Source: Burhinus oedicnemus
Lineage: Eukaryota > Chordata > Aves > Charadriiformes > Burhinidae
Length of the DNA stretch: 64,000 nt
Reading direction: 5' to 3'
NCBI GenBank assembly: GCA_008921705.1
Contig: VFFE01007128.1
Span: 1,132,770 to 1,196,769, forward strand
Part shown: positions 1 through 11,420 of the stretch, piece by piece
Layout of the letters: every line of letters starts with the position of its first letter
Numbering within the stretch: position 1 is the first letter of the stretch
Position numbers and translations under genes: made by a program
The notes under the pieces: model-generated
The model's database searches: none
What the model was told of the DNA's origin: nothing
Seen by the model: only the letters and a program-made list of their open reading frames with translations

Positions 1-3000
1 GAAAGTACAGAGAAACACGTACCCCCACACCTTGGTCACCATCGATGGTCAGCTACATGAACACCTCTAGGTACTGTGCAAAGTAGATATGCAGCAGTAC
101 ATATTAACTGATCGAAAAATGAGCACCTAGCTGAGCTTCTTCAGGTCAGGCGTCCAATGTCACAAACCCGAGTCTTCCGTAACTCTGGGAGGTGCAGTGT
201 ATGAGATTCTGTCTATATACCTTCAGATTCACAGGTCTTCCTTTCAACGTGGAAAAGGGGTTTGGCTTTTCAACATTTCTTTTTCAATTATCTCATCTCT
301 CAGATCAAAGTTTCTTCTCTTTCTTTATCCTGTGGGCACTCTTTCTAAGCTTTAATTTTCAACACGTATGTGATTTCTTAAGAGATGCTCCTGAGGCCGT
401 GCAGCTCTGCCACCTTCACTCTGTACCAAAGCTGGTAAGATAAACCTACTTTTCATTAACTCCCCAGGGAAAAACTCTTCTGTCTCTGAGAAGCTGTCTG
501 TTCTTATTAGTTCCTCAACAGCAAGAAGCTGAAAGAAACTGCTGCAGAGATGTAGCGATCTCATCATCAAATGATAGCTATGCATTCACGTACTATACTC
601 GTTACTTCACTGTAAGAGTTTACACAAAGCACTAGTCTTTCAAGGCATCTGGCACAGATTAGAGTCTTTTCACTATATGATAAAGCAATCTGTTGAAGGT
701 TTCGGGTCCTAATTCTCACCTTTGCATGGCTCCCCTTATTTATTATATGATGGAGAATGCTCATCTGACTTAGATGTGCTCATCTGATTTAGAGCTATCA
801 CAGAAGGCCACAAGCATAACAAGGAATTTTTGTTAAAGGATGGCTCATTTGGGGATTTTTCCTTTGCTGTAAGAGATCCTAATTTACAATTCACCTTTTG
901 AAACTGAAGCTGGGAACCTGGACCTATGACCCAGTGTTAAGAAGTACACCATTTTCACTTTAATGTTTCCATTAACAGAAGAGTCTCCATAGTCACTTAT
1001 TTGCCACCGGGTGCTGTCTTACTGATTCATGAGTTATGGCTGATACCATTTTCCCACAAAGCTAAATGCTCTCATGAAGAATGCAAACAAATTCCTTGGA
1101 AATCAGAGGACTGCAGTAAATAGCTATGAGGTTTACGGCACTAACTGTAACAACAGTGCACCCTTTATTATTGACCAAAAGGCAAAACTATTGCTTCTGT
1201 TTTCCTACATTGAATAATTCAAAAATGCTGACCTTGAGGACTGAAGACTTAATCAAAAAAACACAGCTGCTCTTAAAAATAATTATCTTCTTTGCAGATG
1301 TGGCAGATGGTGCTACATCAAGTAAGAAGAGGTAATTTAAAGAATTCCCCAGGTTATCACTAGAGAAAATTAATCCTGTGAAACAATATCAGAAACTTCA
1401 ATTTCCTACCATCTTGAACAAGCACAACCAGCTTCCAAAAACTCGCTGTTTGATAATCATTCCTAAGGAGCAATTTCAATAAATAATAAGTGACCATCAT
1501 ATATATAATTTGAACCAATCCTATTATAGCCTAGTGCTTTTCATCTTTTCATTATGATTCCTGATCTCAGCATTTTGAACATACAAAACATACTGATCCA
1601 TGAAAAAGATAATCTTGATGAAGGAAGTGAACTGAACGAACACAGTGAGGTTTCTCAGTGCAATTAACTCGAAGTTATAGTTGGCTAGATTTCTAATGTT
1701 TTGCTAATATTTGTACTGAACACCATGAACAACAAAAAAAGGAATGAATCTCATTTTGAAATAGAAATATGAGATAAGTGAACTCATGGCAAAATACTTT
1801 AGCATACTCTTGCCTTTACACTCACAAATAAACCCAAAAGCTACTAAAAAATTTAGGAAGGCAGCTAGCTTAATCCAAACTCCAAGCATGCAGCAGTTCT
1901 GAAAGGCATGCAGCCCTCAAACCAGCATTCCTTAACTTCAAAGCCTTTTTGAAGTGGACACACTTTGAAGAGTCACACTTTTTCCTCATGTTACTTTTCA
2001 GATTTTACAGTTTTAAAATTTACCTTTTAAATGTAAACAGGTCAACAAAGCCACTAGCAGAAAAATCTTTAGATGTAACACTGTCAAAGTTACTATTTTA
2101 AGCCATAGAATTGGTTTTTATTCAGTCTGGACCATGTGTATACTTCAATCAGAGCACAGATGGTTAGTCAAACAGACACTCTATAAATACCTCAAACAAA
2201 TGTCTTTCTGATTTTGTTATGGATTTGGAACCCGTATGCAGAATAAAATCACTGGCAATATCAGGGTCTGATCTTGTCAGGTATTCACAGACTTCTTTCA
2301 GTCTCCCTTGGTTGCTATTGACTTCACAGGAAACTGAAAATACTGAATACTTCCCGTCATTATCAGACCTGAGTGTCTATGCAGTCTAACAGGTACAGGA
2401 CTAGGTTGCTAGTTTTACAGATCAATGCACTAAAAAGAGTAGAAGTTTAAGCGTTTTATATTCAGATTGCTCATTTCATAATGTCTATTGGGTACTCTTG
2501 ATTTACATTTCATTTTTACCAGTGATACAGCTGCAAAAAGGCCAGGTCTTTTGCTACATGGTAATGAAAAACAAGAGCAGAGAAAAGACAACCCATACTG
2601 TGGTACACCACATGATAAAAAAGCCTTTTCCTTCCATGTTCACAGAGCCCTGAATGCTCTTTATTCTGCTCCAAATTTAAAAAAGCAAACAAATGTAGAA
2701 GCCTCTGCAAGCATTAGCAATGATCATCCTTCTTTCAAATCATGTTTTAAAAATATTATAAAGAAGAGACAAGTTTTACTGAAGAACAGATGTAAACCAA
2801 ACTAACTAAATTTTATACGATCTACTTAGAAATATTCCTTCCTTCCTTTATTTACTGATTGAATTCTTAAAGGAAAAATAGCAAGGTTTTATCTACAAGT
2901 CTGACAAACTTCTCCACATTCAGTAGTTATGGCAGGGTATACTCAGATGAAAGAGTTGACAATTAAATCAAAGAGTTGACAATCTGGAGCTGAATGCCAG

Positions 3001-3441
3001 ATTATTTGGTTGGTGGGTTTGTTTTTTTTTTATTGTTAACTGTATTTCAGTGGTTTACTGACAGAAAACCAACCTGATATAAACTGGGCTTTTGCAGACA
3101 GCTGATAGGCATTCTGCCTTTTTCCCACCTATCCCTGGATTTGACATGAGTTTAGGGAAAAAAAGACAATTCCAGGTGGACCTTTGTTATGCTGATAGAA
3201 TGGCTATTTACTGAGGAAACCTAGACAGGACAGGCTTGGATCTTGGTCAGAAGAGACTAGAGAAGAAGCACATGAGGAATCATGAGGTTTCTTCCTGGTA
3301 GGGTGCATATTACAATGAAAGAAAATGCCTAGGATAATATGTAGGATGCGGTATTAGTAACAATCATTTTTTACGAGTTCCTGATTTGGAGGATTTTTAG
3401 AAGGTGTGAAAATAAGCCCTGGATCAACAACTAGGGATCAG
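1..3441. other. AT-rich noncoding DNA, no gene recognised
   Basis: No open frame here has recognisable protein motifs, and I recognise no repeat family. Small items: a 14-bp direct repeat (AAAGAGTTGACAAT) at 2950-2963 and 2970-2983, and a possible microexon at 1298-1331 (see findings). The longest open frame, 2488-2805 on the + strand, has no motif and is probably chance. Confidence 0.6.
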
Positions 3442-3616
3442 ACAACATTGGAACAGGCTGCTCAGGGAAGTGGTGGAATCGCCATCCCTGAAGGTATTTA
3501 AAAGATGGGTAGACGTGCTGCTGAGGGACATGGTTTAGTGGTGGTTTTGGTAGTGTTAGGTTTATGGTTGGTCTCAATAATCTTAAAGGTCTCTTCCAAC
3601 CTAGGTGATTCTATGA
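3442..3616 (+). mobile_element. CR1 LINE, 3' end fragment (+ orientation)
   Basis: This is a short 5'-truncated piece of a CR1 retrotransposon. It covers the last part of ORF2 and the 3' tail. The left part matches the CR1 ORF2 C-terminal pattern ([14 protein letters not shown]; here ACAACATTGGAACAGGCTGC followed by a reading similar to '[11 protein letters not shown]'). The right end has the typical CR1 tail, AGGTCTCTTCCAACCTAGG then GATTCTATGA. The tail at the right shows the element lies on the + strand. It is diverged and carries no usable coding sequence. Family membership is from recall of avian CR1 consensus patterns. The exact left boundary is uncertain by about 15 bases. Confidence 0.88.
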
Positions 3617-6600
3617 CAGGGTCTCATGAGGAAGAATGATTGAACTGGGGAAAGATTAAGGAACAGACTCGTAAATTCAGGGAGGGCTGAAGGGCTGCAT
3701 CTTATGGAGATGGACTGAAAGATAGCCAAGACTGCTTTTCTGCCCTAAAAGCAAGGAGTATATACTCAGCTCTGGAGTGCCAGCTAGGTGGGAAACTATG
3801 GCACCGTTGCGGATTTGACTGCAGGAATGATAAGAAATCTTGTTAAAGGAAGGATTCTTCAAAGTAATTAGTCTGTATGTACATAACTTAGGAGGGCAGC
3901 ACTGATCAGGAAGATGATTTTAGAGAGATACAGACTGAATTCACTATATCCAGCCACAGGTATTATAGGAACAACAGAATAAGGCAATTTCATTTCCTCT
4001 ACGGAAAAGCAATAAACTTGCTACTATTTAAGCCTACTAAATCAGCAAGAAGCAATATAAAATCAGAAATATTCTTAAAAAGATGTCTCACAAAAAATTC
4101 TTTATTCACTTAGCATATGTAGGTGTACGGTACAATAGCACTTGTCCTTGTGTTGTAGAAAGAAGGACAAAGAGGGAACACTTGTTTTTCCTCTGAAACA
4201 AGAATGTTCATGACTGTGTATTTATTAAGCAACTTATATTATTACTGCATTTTTGATGGCAATACCTACTCTTAATATAGATTATGCTGTTAGTGTAGCA
4301 CAGTGTTATATTACAAGTGTGTGCTGTTATCTGATCTTACTTCTTTTAAAGATAATGGAAAAAACATTGTGACACAGCTGGAATCTGGTGAAATTTGGTC
4401 CAAATGAAATACATAACAAATGTGCAAGCAGCTCCCACAGATTTCAACTAGAAATGGAAATTCTCATCATATTTCAAGATGAAGTCAAAGATGTTGCAAA
4501 TTAGGCTTTCATGCCATAAACCACTGGGTAATTTTTAAAAGTCTGTTTTAAATATTTCTTGTATCTAACAACTTGTGTTCCCTGACTGCTCCTCTCATCC
4601 CTTTGCTATGCACAAACTGTCAGGTGGGCATTTCAGGAAAATTAGTGGAATATGACACAGGAAGAAAGAGGTCATTTCATGTGGAGGATGTCAACCTTGG
4701 CTTAAATAGTTTGCTAAGCATTTTTTGGCATCTTGTTTATATTATATAGCTAAACAGTCAAGCTTCTCAACCAGCTTTTGCCATCGACCCATGCAGTGCG
4801 TTTCTGATTCTAAGATCTGGAGCAACAAGAGGCAAATACTGGCAAAATAGGCCTCAAATCAAGCACATGTAATTAAATATTTCACTATCTGACAACTTTT
4901 CTTAAAGGTTACCTTTTAAAGATCTCAAATCTACTCTATAAAAGGTTTTTATTAATTAAATTCAAGACAGATACTAACTATTTCTGAAATTAAGAGAAAT
5001 GCGACAAAGATGTTTGTAACTTAAAAGTAAATGTGTATGTCATGATTTTATTTGAATAGAAAATGCACATAGCAATCAAAACTTGCCAGCTGTTCCAGTG
5101 TTTTCCTTTTTAGATTGATTACAAATCAAATAGACTGTAAAAGTGTAATTGAAATGTGGTAGGTACTCAGGATTATGTGCGTGACAGGAAGGTGAACGTT
5201 GCTTTCATGTTTTGAATGGCGTGTTTCTAATGTTCGGCAGACTTTCTGAAATTCTTTGTAGCAGTTCTCCTCAGAAATAATAGAGCTGGCTTTGGAAATC
5301 TGAGATTAACAAAGGGATGACTTGTCCCAAGACATTTAAGGGAGAAGCTTGGGAATTTCCTGCTGTCACAGAATCACTTTCAGCTACTTTAAACAAGGTA
5401 AAGGACAAAGCTGTTAGTGAAGAGGGACTGGAGATACTGGAAAACCAAATTTTTAAACGCAGAGTCTGAAGTATAGAACAGCTTGAGGTCGTGGAAAAAA
5501 AGTATGTATATGACCAGCTGAGAGGCCATACTACCATGCTGTACAGTGTTCTTTATTACAAATCATGAGATCTTAGAATTGACTTCAGCATACTGTAGCT
5601 GAAGATGCAGTTTTCCATATCACAGAAGTTAATGCTTCTGAATACTAAAGGAAATTACAATAAAATATTTATTCCAAATGCCTGAAGACTCCCCAGCCAC
5701 CAGTAAGCTGCAGAAGTAATCATTAAAGCCTGACAACCTCTTTTTTGTTTTCCTCCCTTTTTTTTTTTTCCCCCCTCCTTTTTTTGGGTCATTTCTGAGA
5801 TACAAGTTGATCAGAGTAGAGGGAGAAAGAATAGGGTGAGGTGATCCTATTATCAGGAATCTGTGTGGCATACAACTAGCTGAGCTAGTGTTATGTCAAG
5901 CCTTTTATAATACGAGGACAGTGGTACTGCAGAATGATCATTCCTATCACCAAAGAGCCATGCTAGCCTGTGTGGTTGTTCTAATTCATGAAGGAGGTAG
6001 TGTGTTAAGGGAAAAGTCAGATTACTCTCATCCTCAACAAAATGGTGGTTTACAGATATTTTGGTAAGCTACCAAAGACATTTTGATCTTCTGTGTGGCA
6101 GAACAGAAGATCTAAGCAGGTATTTTGAACCTGCCTGCTTGAATTCTGCCCACCTGCCCGCCCCTGAGAGAACCAACACTTTGCCGCTGTGAGCAAAGCT
6201 GGAAGCGTTGGTAGATATTCTTCCACAGAGTGTCTACCCTTCTTCCTCAGTTCTCAGAAATAACTTTACCCAATTGTAAAATAATTTCTGTAAAAATGAA
6301 GGCAATTCATAGACTGTTGTCATTCATTTCCTTGGACATGCAGCTTCACCAACACATCTATATATTAAAAAAGAAATTGGTTAAAACTACTCTATGTAGT
6401 TGTGATGTTGGTCCCTACCAAGCTCAATTTGATTATGGTAAATATTTTACTTTAACAATATCTAAAGTACTTTCAAAACTACCTATCTAGCAAATGTATT
6501 ATTTCTTCAACTCCATTCTGGTTTCCAGCCCTTTATATTTGAAAGAAAACCAAATTGGTTTAGATTCCTGCTAAATCTTTGAAAACGTTGTTGAGGATTA

Positions 6601-7585
6601 TAACAGTGTTCAGAAACCAATACGGTTTTACCTTAACTAATGATAGCAGAAAAGTAAAACTATAGTCTAAAAATAAGTGCCTTCATCTAAAATATTCACA
6701 GAAATTTCCTATTCTCTTTAATCTGGTATTGTTTCTATGACCACCTGCAGTTATATTCGCAAACTATCTAGTTAAAATGTCAGGGTATATTCTGAGGTTA
6801 TTTTAATGCCAAAGAATACATTCTGTCATTGCTTATTCACAGCAGATCTTATTTTAACATAATTTACATGTCTGAAATCTTCCTGAACAATTCTGATTTG
6901 CTACTAATATCTCAAAGAAACACAAATCTTATCAATTTTGATGCTAAGTTATTATGTCAATAAATAGCAATCTGTGATAACTTAGCATAAACAAGGCCTC
7001 AAAATGCACTTGTTTAAAAGTATGGTTTTTTTAAAAAGCATAACAACATTGTCAGAGATGTGAACAAAATGAAGCTGCCTCTAATTGTCTTGCCTTCTAA
7101 TATAATAAAACATGCTTTTGTATAATTCTATCACAATACTACAAACATTATATTTGGTTTAGCTTGCTTGAATTTGTGAAACTTTTTTTCCATGGACTGT
7201 AATGTGATTAAAAGGATTGAGCGGTATGTATAAAGGCAACGTTCTCGATTTTTCCCCAGCTTATACCAGCATAAGGAAAGCATGAGATTTCAGTCCAAGA
7301 AATTATGATTGAGGGTTTTTTGTCAAGAGGAATCCTTCTTCTTTCTACCCCCTAAAATCTACTGCCTTTCTAAGTATACATAAGGAACATAAGAGATTGT
7401 CTCTGAGAGTCTAAAGGTGAATCAGATCAACAAGTTATTAATTTAATTAATCTAAATGTTTTCCTTGGTGGCATGATGTAGATAAACTGCAGAGCTTCTT
7501 CAGCCACTGCTTTGCAATGAACTGCAGAGTAACTATGAAACTGTTGTGATAACTGGGCTTGAAACGCTTGACTTCTTCTCGCTGG

Positions 7586-7617
7586 GATGCACAAGGTCCA
7601 GCAGGACCATGTGCATC
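7586..7617. repeat. Near-perfect inverted repeat (14-bp arms, 4-nt loop)
   Basis: Left arm GATGCACAAGGTCC (7586-7599), loop AGCA (7600-7603), right arm GGACCATGTGCATC (7604-7617). The right arm is the reverse complement of the left except for one A/A opposition, so the RNA or single-stranded DNA could form a 13-pair stem. It is GC-richer than its surroundings. The stem is short for a microRNA precursor, and no flanking arms extend the pairing. Its function is unknown. Confidence 0.9.
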
Positions 7618-9687
7618 ACTGGCTGAGCTTAGCTTAAACTCTCAGATAACCTTATCATTACCTGCAGTGTGATTATGTGAGTACTTGCTGAATTAGTACT
7701 CTTGCATTTATACCTAATGCAAAAATATAGACCAGACTATGTGTAGACATGGATTTTCAGTTATCCAGTCAGAAATCAAGAGACTTGATTGCAGAGAATC
7801 TGAGAGATTAAATTGCTCTTTTGATGCCACTTGCTCTTTTTCATGCTTGGCCCTTGCAGATAGGGGTGTTTCTATTAGAGGTTAGTTCAGATATAGACAG
7901 GCTCACTTGTACCACAGTCTAGGAATGATCATACAATAAATCCTTCAGTGAAGGTGACCATGTAGTTGGATCGTACATGATGAACAGAAAGGGTATCTAA
8001 ATCGACCATCTGTATCACAACCATTAGCTTGTCCAGGCTTTTTTTTTTTAAATGAAAATAATACGACAGTATGAAATTTATGTATTTTGTAATGCATCCA
8101 GAAGTGCCAAATGACCATAACTCACAGTACAAAGGAAGCTGAAGGTGCTCACTGTCACTGGGGCACGGATGTTACCCTGCTTCAGCAGAGCCCAGCAGCA
8201 GCCATGTTCTTCCTATTAACTTCATTAAGAGCAGAGGCTGCCTCTTGTTTCATGTCTTTGGGTGTGTTTAAGTTTACTCAGATCAGCACTGCAACATCTA
8301 AGTTCTTTTGATTCAAAGGAACAAAAAATGAGGTATGCACTTAAATCCAGGTTTGGCAAAATCACTATTGCTTTATTAGTGGGGAATCCCTCTAACAAGT
8401 TCAGCTGGACAAAGATGCGGTATAATAGAGAGGTCTAGCTCTGTATATCCAAAAGCAATCCATGCCAAAGTAAACCTGGCCCAATGGCCTCTTTTTTTTG
8501 TTTTTAATTAACGGATTTGAATTATTATTTGTATTTGTATTTTTTGTTTATAGTCTGTCTCTATTTTTTCAGTAGTTACTCAATTATTTTTCTAATACTT
8601 GATACCTTAAAAACCGTGCCTTCTGAATCGGAAAATGATCTGTTGAACTCAGTAATTATGTGCTTACCTATGAATTCATTTTACCTGTATGAAATAAAAA
8701 TCTGCTACTGATGGTAGTACCCAAAGACACCTCTCTTACACTCGGATGTGCTGTTCTGTAATATATAGTATTGATTACCATAATCTTAGAAATATGGCTG
8801 TACTTTTGAAAGTGTTAAAAGTTTGTATTTTGTAACTATCCTAACATTTAAATTACATCATGCAAACCACTGATACAGTTCATATATGCTACTTACTTTT
8901 AAGAATATGAATAATGTGACTACTGGATTTCATTGAATTTATGGCATATATTATGCTCAGGATTTAATTTATTAGCAGCTACAATGTGACCATATAACTA
9001 AGCTCCTTAATAGGTGTGCTATTGCTTCTGTATTTTTACATATTCAAGAAACAACATTTTTTTTCTAGTTGAGGGTCTTATTCCAGAATTTGTGTGAGGA
9101 TGATGGGGTTTTCATTTTGGTATCACAGCACGCAAATCTTTTGCTTTTAAAAATAAATGAGCTGTTCATTTTTATTGGATGTCTACAATGGTAATACACA
9201 TTTTTCACTGAGAAGGAAGACATTGGCTTGACAACTTAGAAGAAGAACAATCTATAAGCACCTTGTTGAACTGTTACTCTGCTGATTTGATCTATTCCCA
9301 TTTCAAATTGAAATAGCATAGGCAGTTATTAATGAATCTTGGGGGAAAAGGATTCAGACCTAATTTAAACACAGTTCTGAAAACTAAGAGACACCTTTTA
9401 TTTCTCCCCTTAATATTCTGAAGAGCCACGGCACGTAATTAACAGCTCCACTGCTGGCGGAGGTGCGCTGTGCCTGGTGTATGAAATTCTGATAACTATG
9501 CAATCTCAAAAAGACTACATGAGGACCACCTAAGTTTTTTATTGCTGAAAGAAAATACAAGTCCGGTCCTATGGGACATGCTAAGTAAACGGAGCCTTTG
9601 CTGAAGTGAAACTACAGCACCCAATTAACTTAAGGTTACTGCACAGACAAGCACTGCAGCCCCCCTTGGTCTGCTGTACGCTCTTAC

Positions 9688-9769
9688 TTTCACAACAGTT
9701 CTGTCTGTAGGCTGAAGGGTTACACTCAAGCTTTCTGGATTTACCCAGCCCACACACCCCATACTGGCA
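9688..9769 (-). other. Candidate cysteine-rich exon (unproven)
   Basis: On the minus strand an open frame (9775 down to 9581) is unusually rich in cysteine. The first part reads ECQYGVCGLGKSRKLECNPS and continues AYRQNCCE. The C-x(4)-CGLG-x(2)-R-x(3)-C pattern and the later CC pair recall, loosely, extracellular thrombospondin-type or PLAC-like domains, but the spacing does not fit either family exactly. The segment is bounded on its 5' side by a weak acceptor (TTTTCTGTTGGAG, boundary at 9769/9770) and on its 3' side by a good donor match (GAAA then GTAAGAG at 9687-9681). No neighbouring exon is recognised, and the reading phase does not join that of the candidate minus-strand first exon at 15181-15242. 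It could be a chance open frame. Confidence 0.2.
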
Positions 9770-10821
9770 CTCCAACAGAAAAGTTAAGCTCCATGCAAGA
9801 AAAAAACCCTACAAATCTAATCGGTTACATAGTTGCCACTAAGTAACTAATTCTACACTGTATCCCACCACATGGGTGTCTTGGTGTATCTTTGGAAAAG
9901 CCGATCCCCATGTTTAAAAAGTTTTAACTGTAACACAAAGATGTCTCAATTCAATGAATTGCAGTTTTTCAGCAGTTCATTTAATAAACCAAAACTTTTC
10001 CAGGAAACAAAAAACCTCCTTTAATAAGATGGTTATTGCAAGTGCATGGAGCCAACTCAGAATACAGCACAGAGGGCAGTCTCAAAAGAGACCACTGAGG
10101 GTTATACAGGACTTGTTGACCAGTTTTGAATTTCACTACCTGGGAAATGTGCACTGCAGCATCAGGTTCTGTGTTAGAATTTTTTAAAAAGTACTTTTTT
10201 TTTTCTCCAGCTATAAATTAAATTAAATCAAGATTTAGAAAAGAAACTTTCTTACATAGCAGTCAAAAACAATTAGATGTATAATAAATTGTGATGTCAC
10301 AACCAAGAGAAAGCATAGCTTTGATAAAAAACCCACTGACTACCTATTATGTGTCATGGCCATTGGCAGTAGCCAGATATTTAATAATAATCAGGCAAGT
10401 CTTAAAGTGAAGAAAATTAATGAGGGAAAATAAAGAGATTAATGAAAATAATCCAAGGTTGACAAGTCTAAAAAAGAAGGTTTAAAATTTATACTGGGCA
10501 CCAAATAAATCTTAGCAATCACAGTATTAGTCTGCACATACTAAATTTGCACTTGTTATTAAAAGAAAAACAGAAATATCCATTTTTATTTCATTCATTC
10601 CTAAAAGTATCTTAGTACAAAGCCACCAAATCTGTTTTCTCTGTTATACAAGATCTGGGCTGCTTTGCTGGACAACAAGAGCAGCTGTCATCTGAAGTCT
10701 GTGACATTGCTATTACTGTGTAAGTTACCAGTGGCAATGAGTGCGTGCCACATGCCTACTGTCTGTAAGAAACATATGATATAGCCACAGCTTTTGGATC
10801 TCTTCTTAGCTTTGAATATCT

Positions 10822-11420
10822 TAGAATCATAGAATAGTTTGGGTTGGAAGGGACCTTTAAAGGTCATCTAGTACAGCCCCCACTGCAATGAGCAGGAACA
10901 TCTTCAACTAGATTAGGTTGCTCAGAGCCCCGTCCAACCTGACCTTGAATGTTTCCAGGGATGGCCTATCTACCACCTCTCTGGGCAACCTGTGCCAGTG
11001 TTTCACCACCCTCAGTGTAAAAAATTTCTTCCTTATATCTAGTCTAAATCTTCCCTCTTTTAGTTTAAAACCATTACCCCTTGTCCTATCACACCAGGCC
11101 CTGCTAAAAAGTTTGTCCCCATGTTTCCTGTAGGCCCCCTTGAAGTATAAAAGGCCGCTATAAGGTCTCCCTGGAGTCTTCTCTTCTCCAGGCTGAACCA
11201 CTCCAACTCTCTCAGCCTGTCCTTATAGGAGAGGTGTTCCAGCCCTCTGATCATTTTTGTGGCCCTCTTCTGGACCTGCTCCAGCAAGTCCATGTCTTTC
11301 CTGTGCTGAAGACTGTAGAGCTGGACACAGTATTCCAGGTGGGGTCTCACCAGAGCAGAGCAAAGGGACAGAATCACCTCCCTCAACCTGCTGGCCATGC
11401 TTCTTTTGATGCAGCCCAGG
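10822..11420 (-). mobile_element. CR1 LINE, 5'-truncated, minus orientation
   Basis: The left end carries the CR1 3' tail in reverse (AGAATCATAGAAT, then GGTTGGAAGGGACC), so the element reads right to left. On the minus strand two overlapping open pieces encode the end of the CR1 ORF2 reverse transcriptase protein. The 11398-11060 piece contains VRPHLEYCVQLYSLQHRKDM and [21 protein letters not shown], the thumb/connector part after the catalytic domain. The 11201-10908 piece contains RLDIRKKFFTLRVVKHWHRL followed by PREVV, the C-terminus. They lie in different frames, so at least one frameshift breaks the protein. The catalytic palm is absent because of 5' truncation, which ends near 11420 at a 'GCAGCCCAGG' segment. 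The copy is not autonomous. Confidence 0.95.

Larger units (their letters stand above)
3617..10821. other. AT-rich noncoding DNA
   Basis: Mostly unique AT-rich sequence with short T and A runs, for example a T-rich/C-rich tract near 5739-5786. I see no complete gene. Two details stand out and are listed separately: the 32-nt hairpin at 7586-7617 and the cysteine-rich minus-strand open stretch at 9581-9775. The remaining short open frames are of the size and composition expected by chance. Confidence 0.55.
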
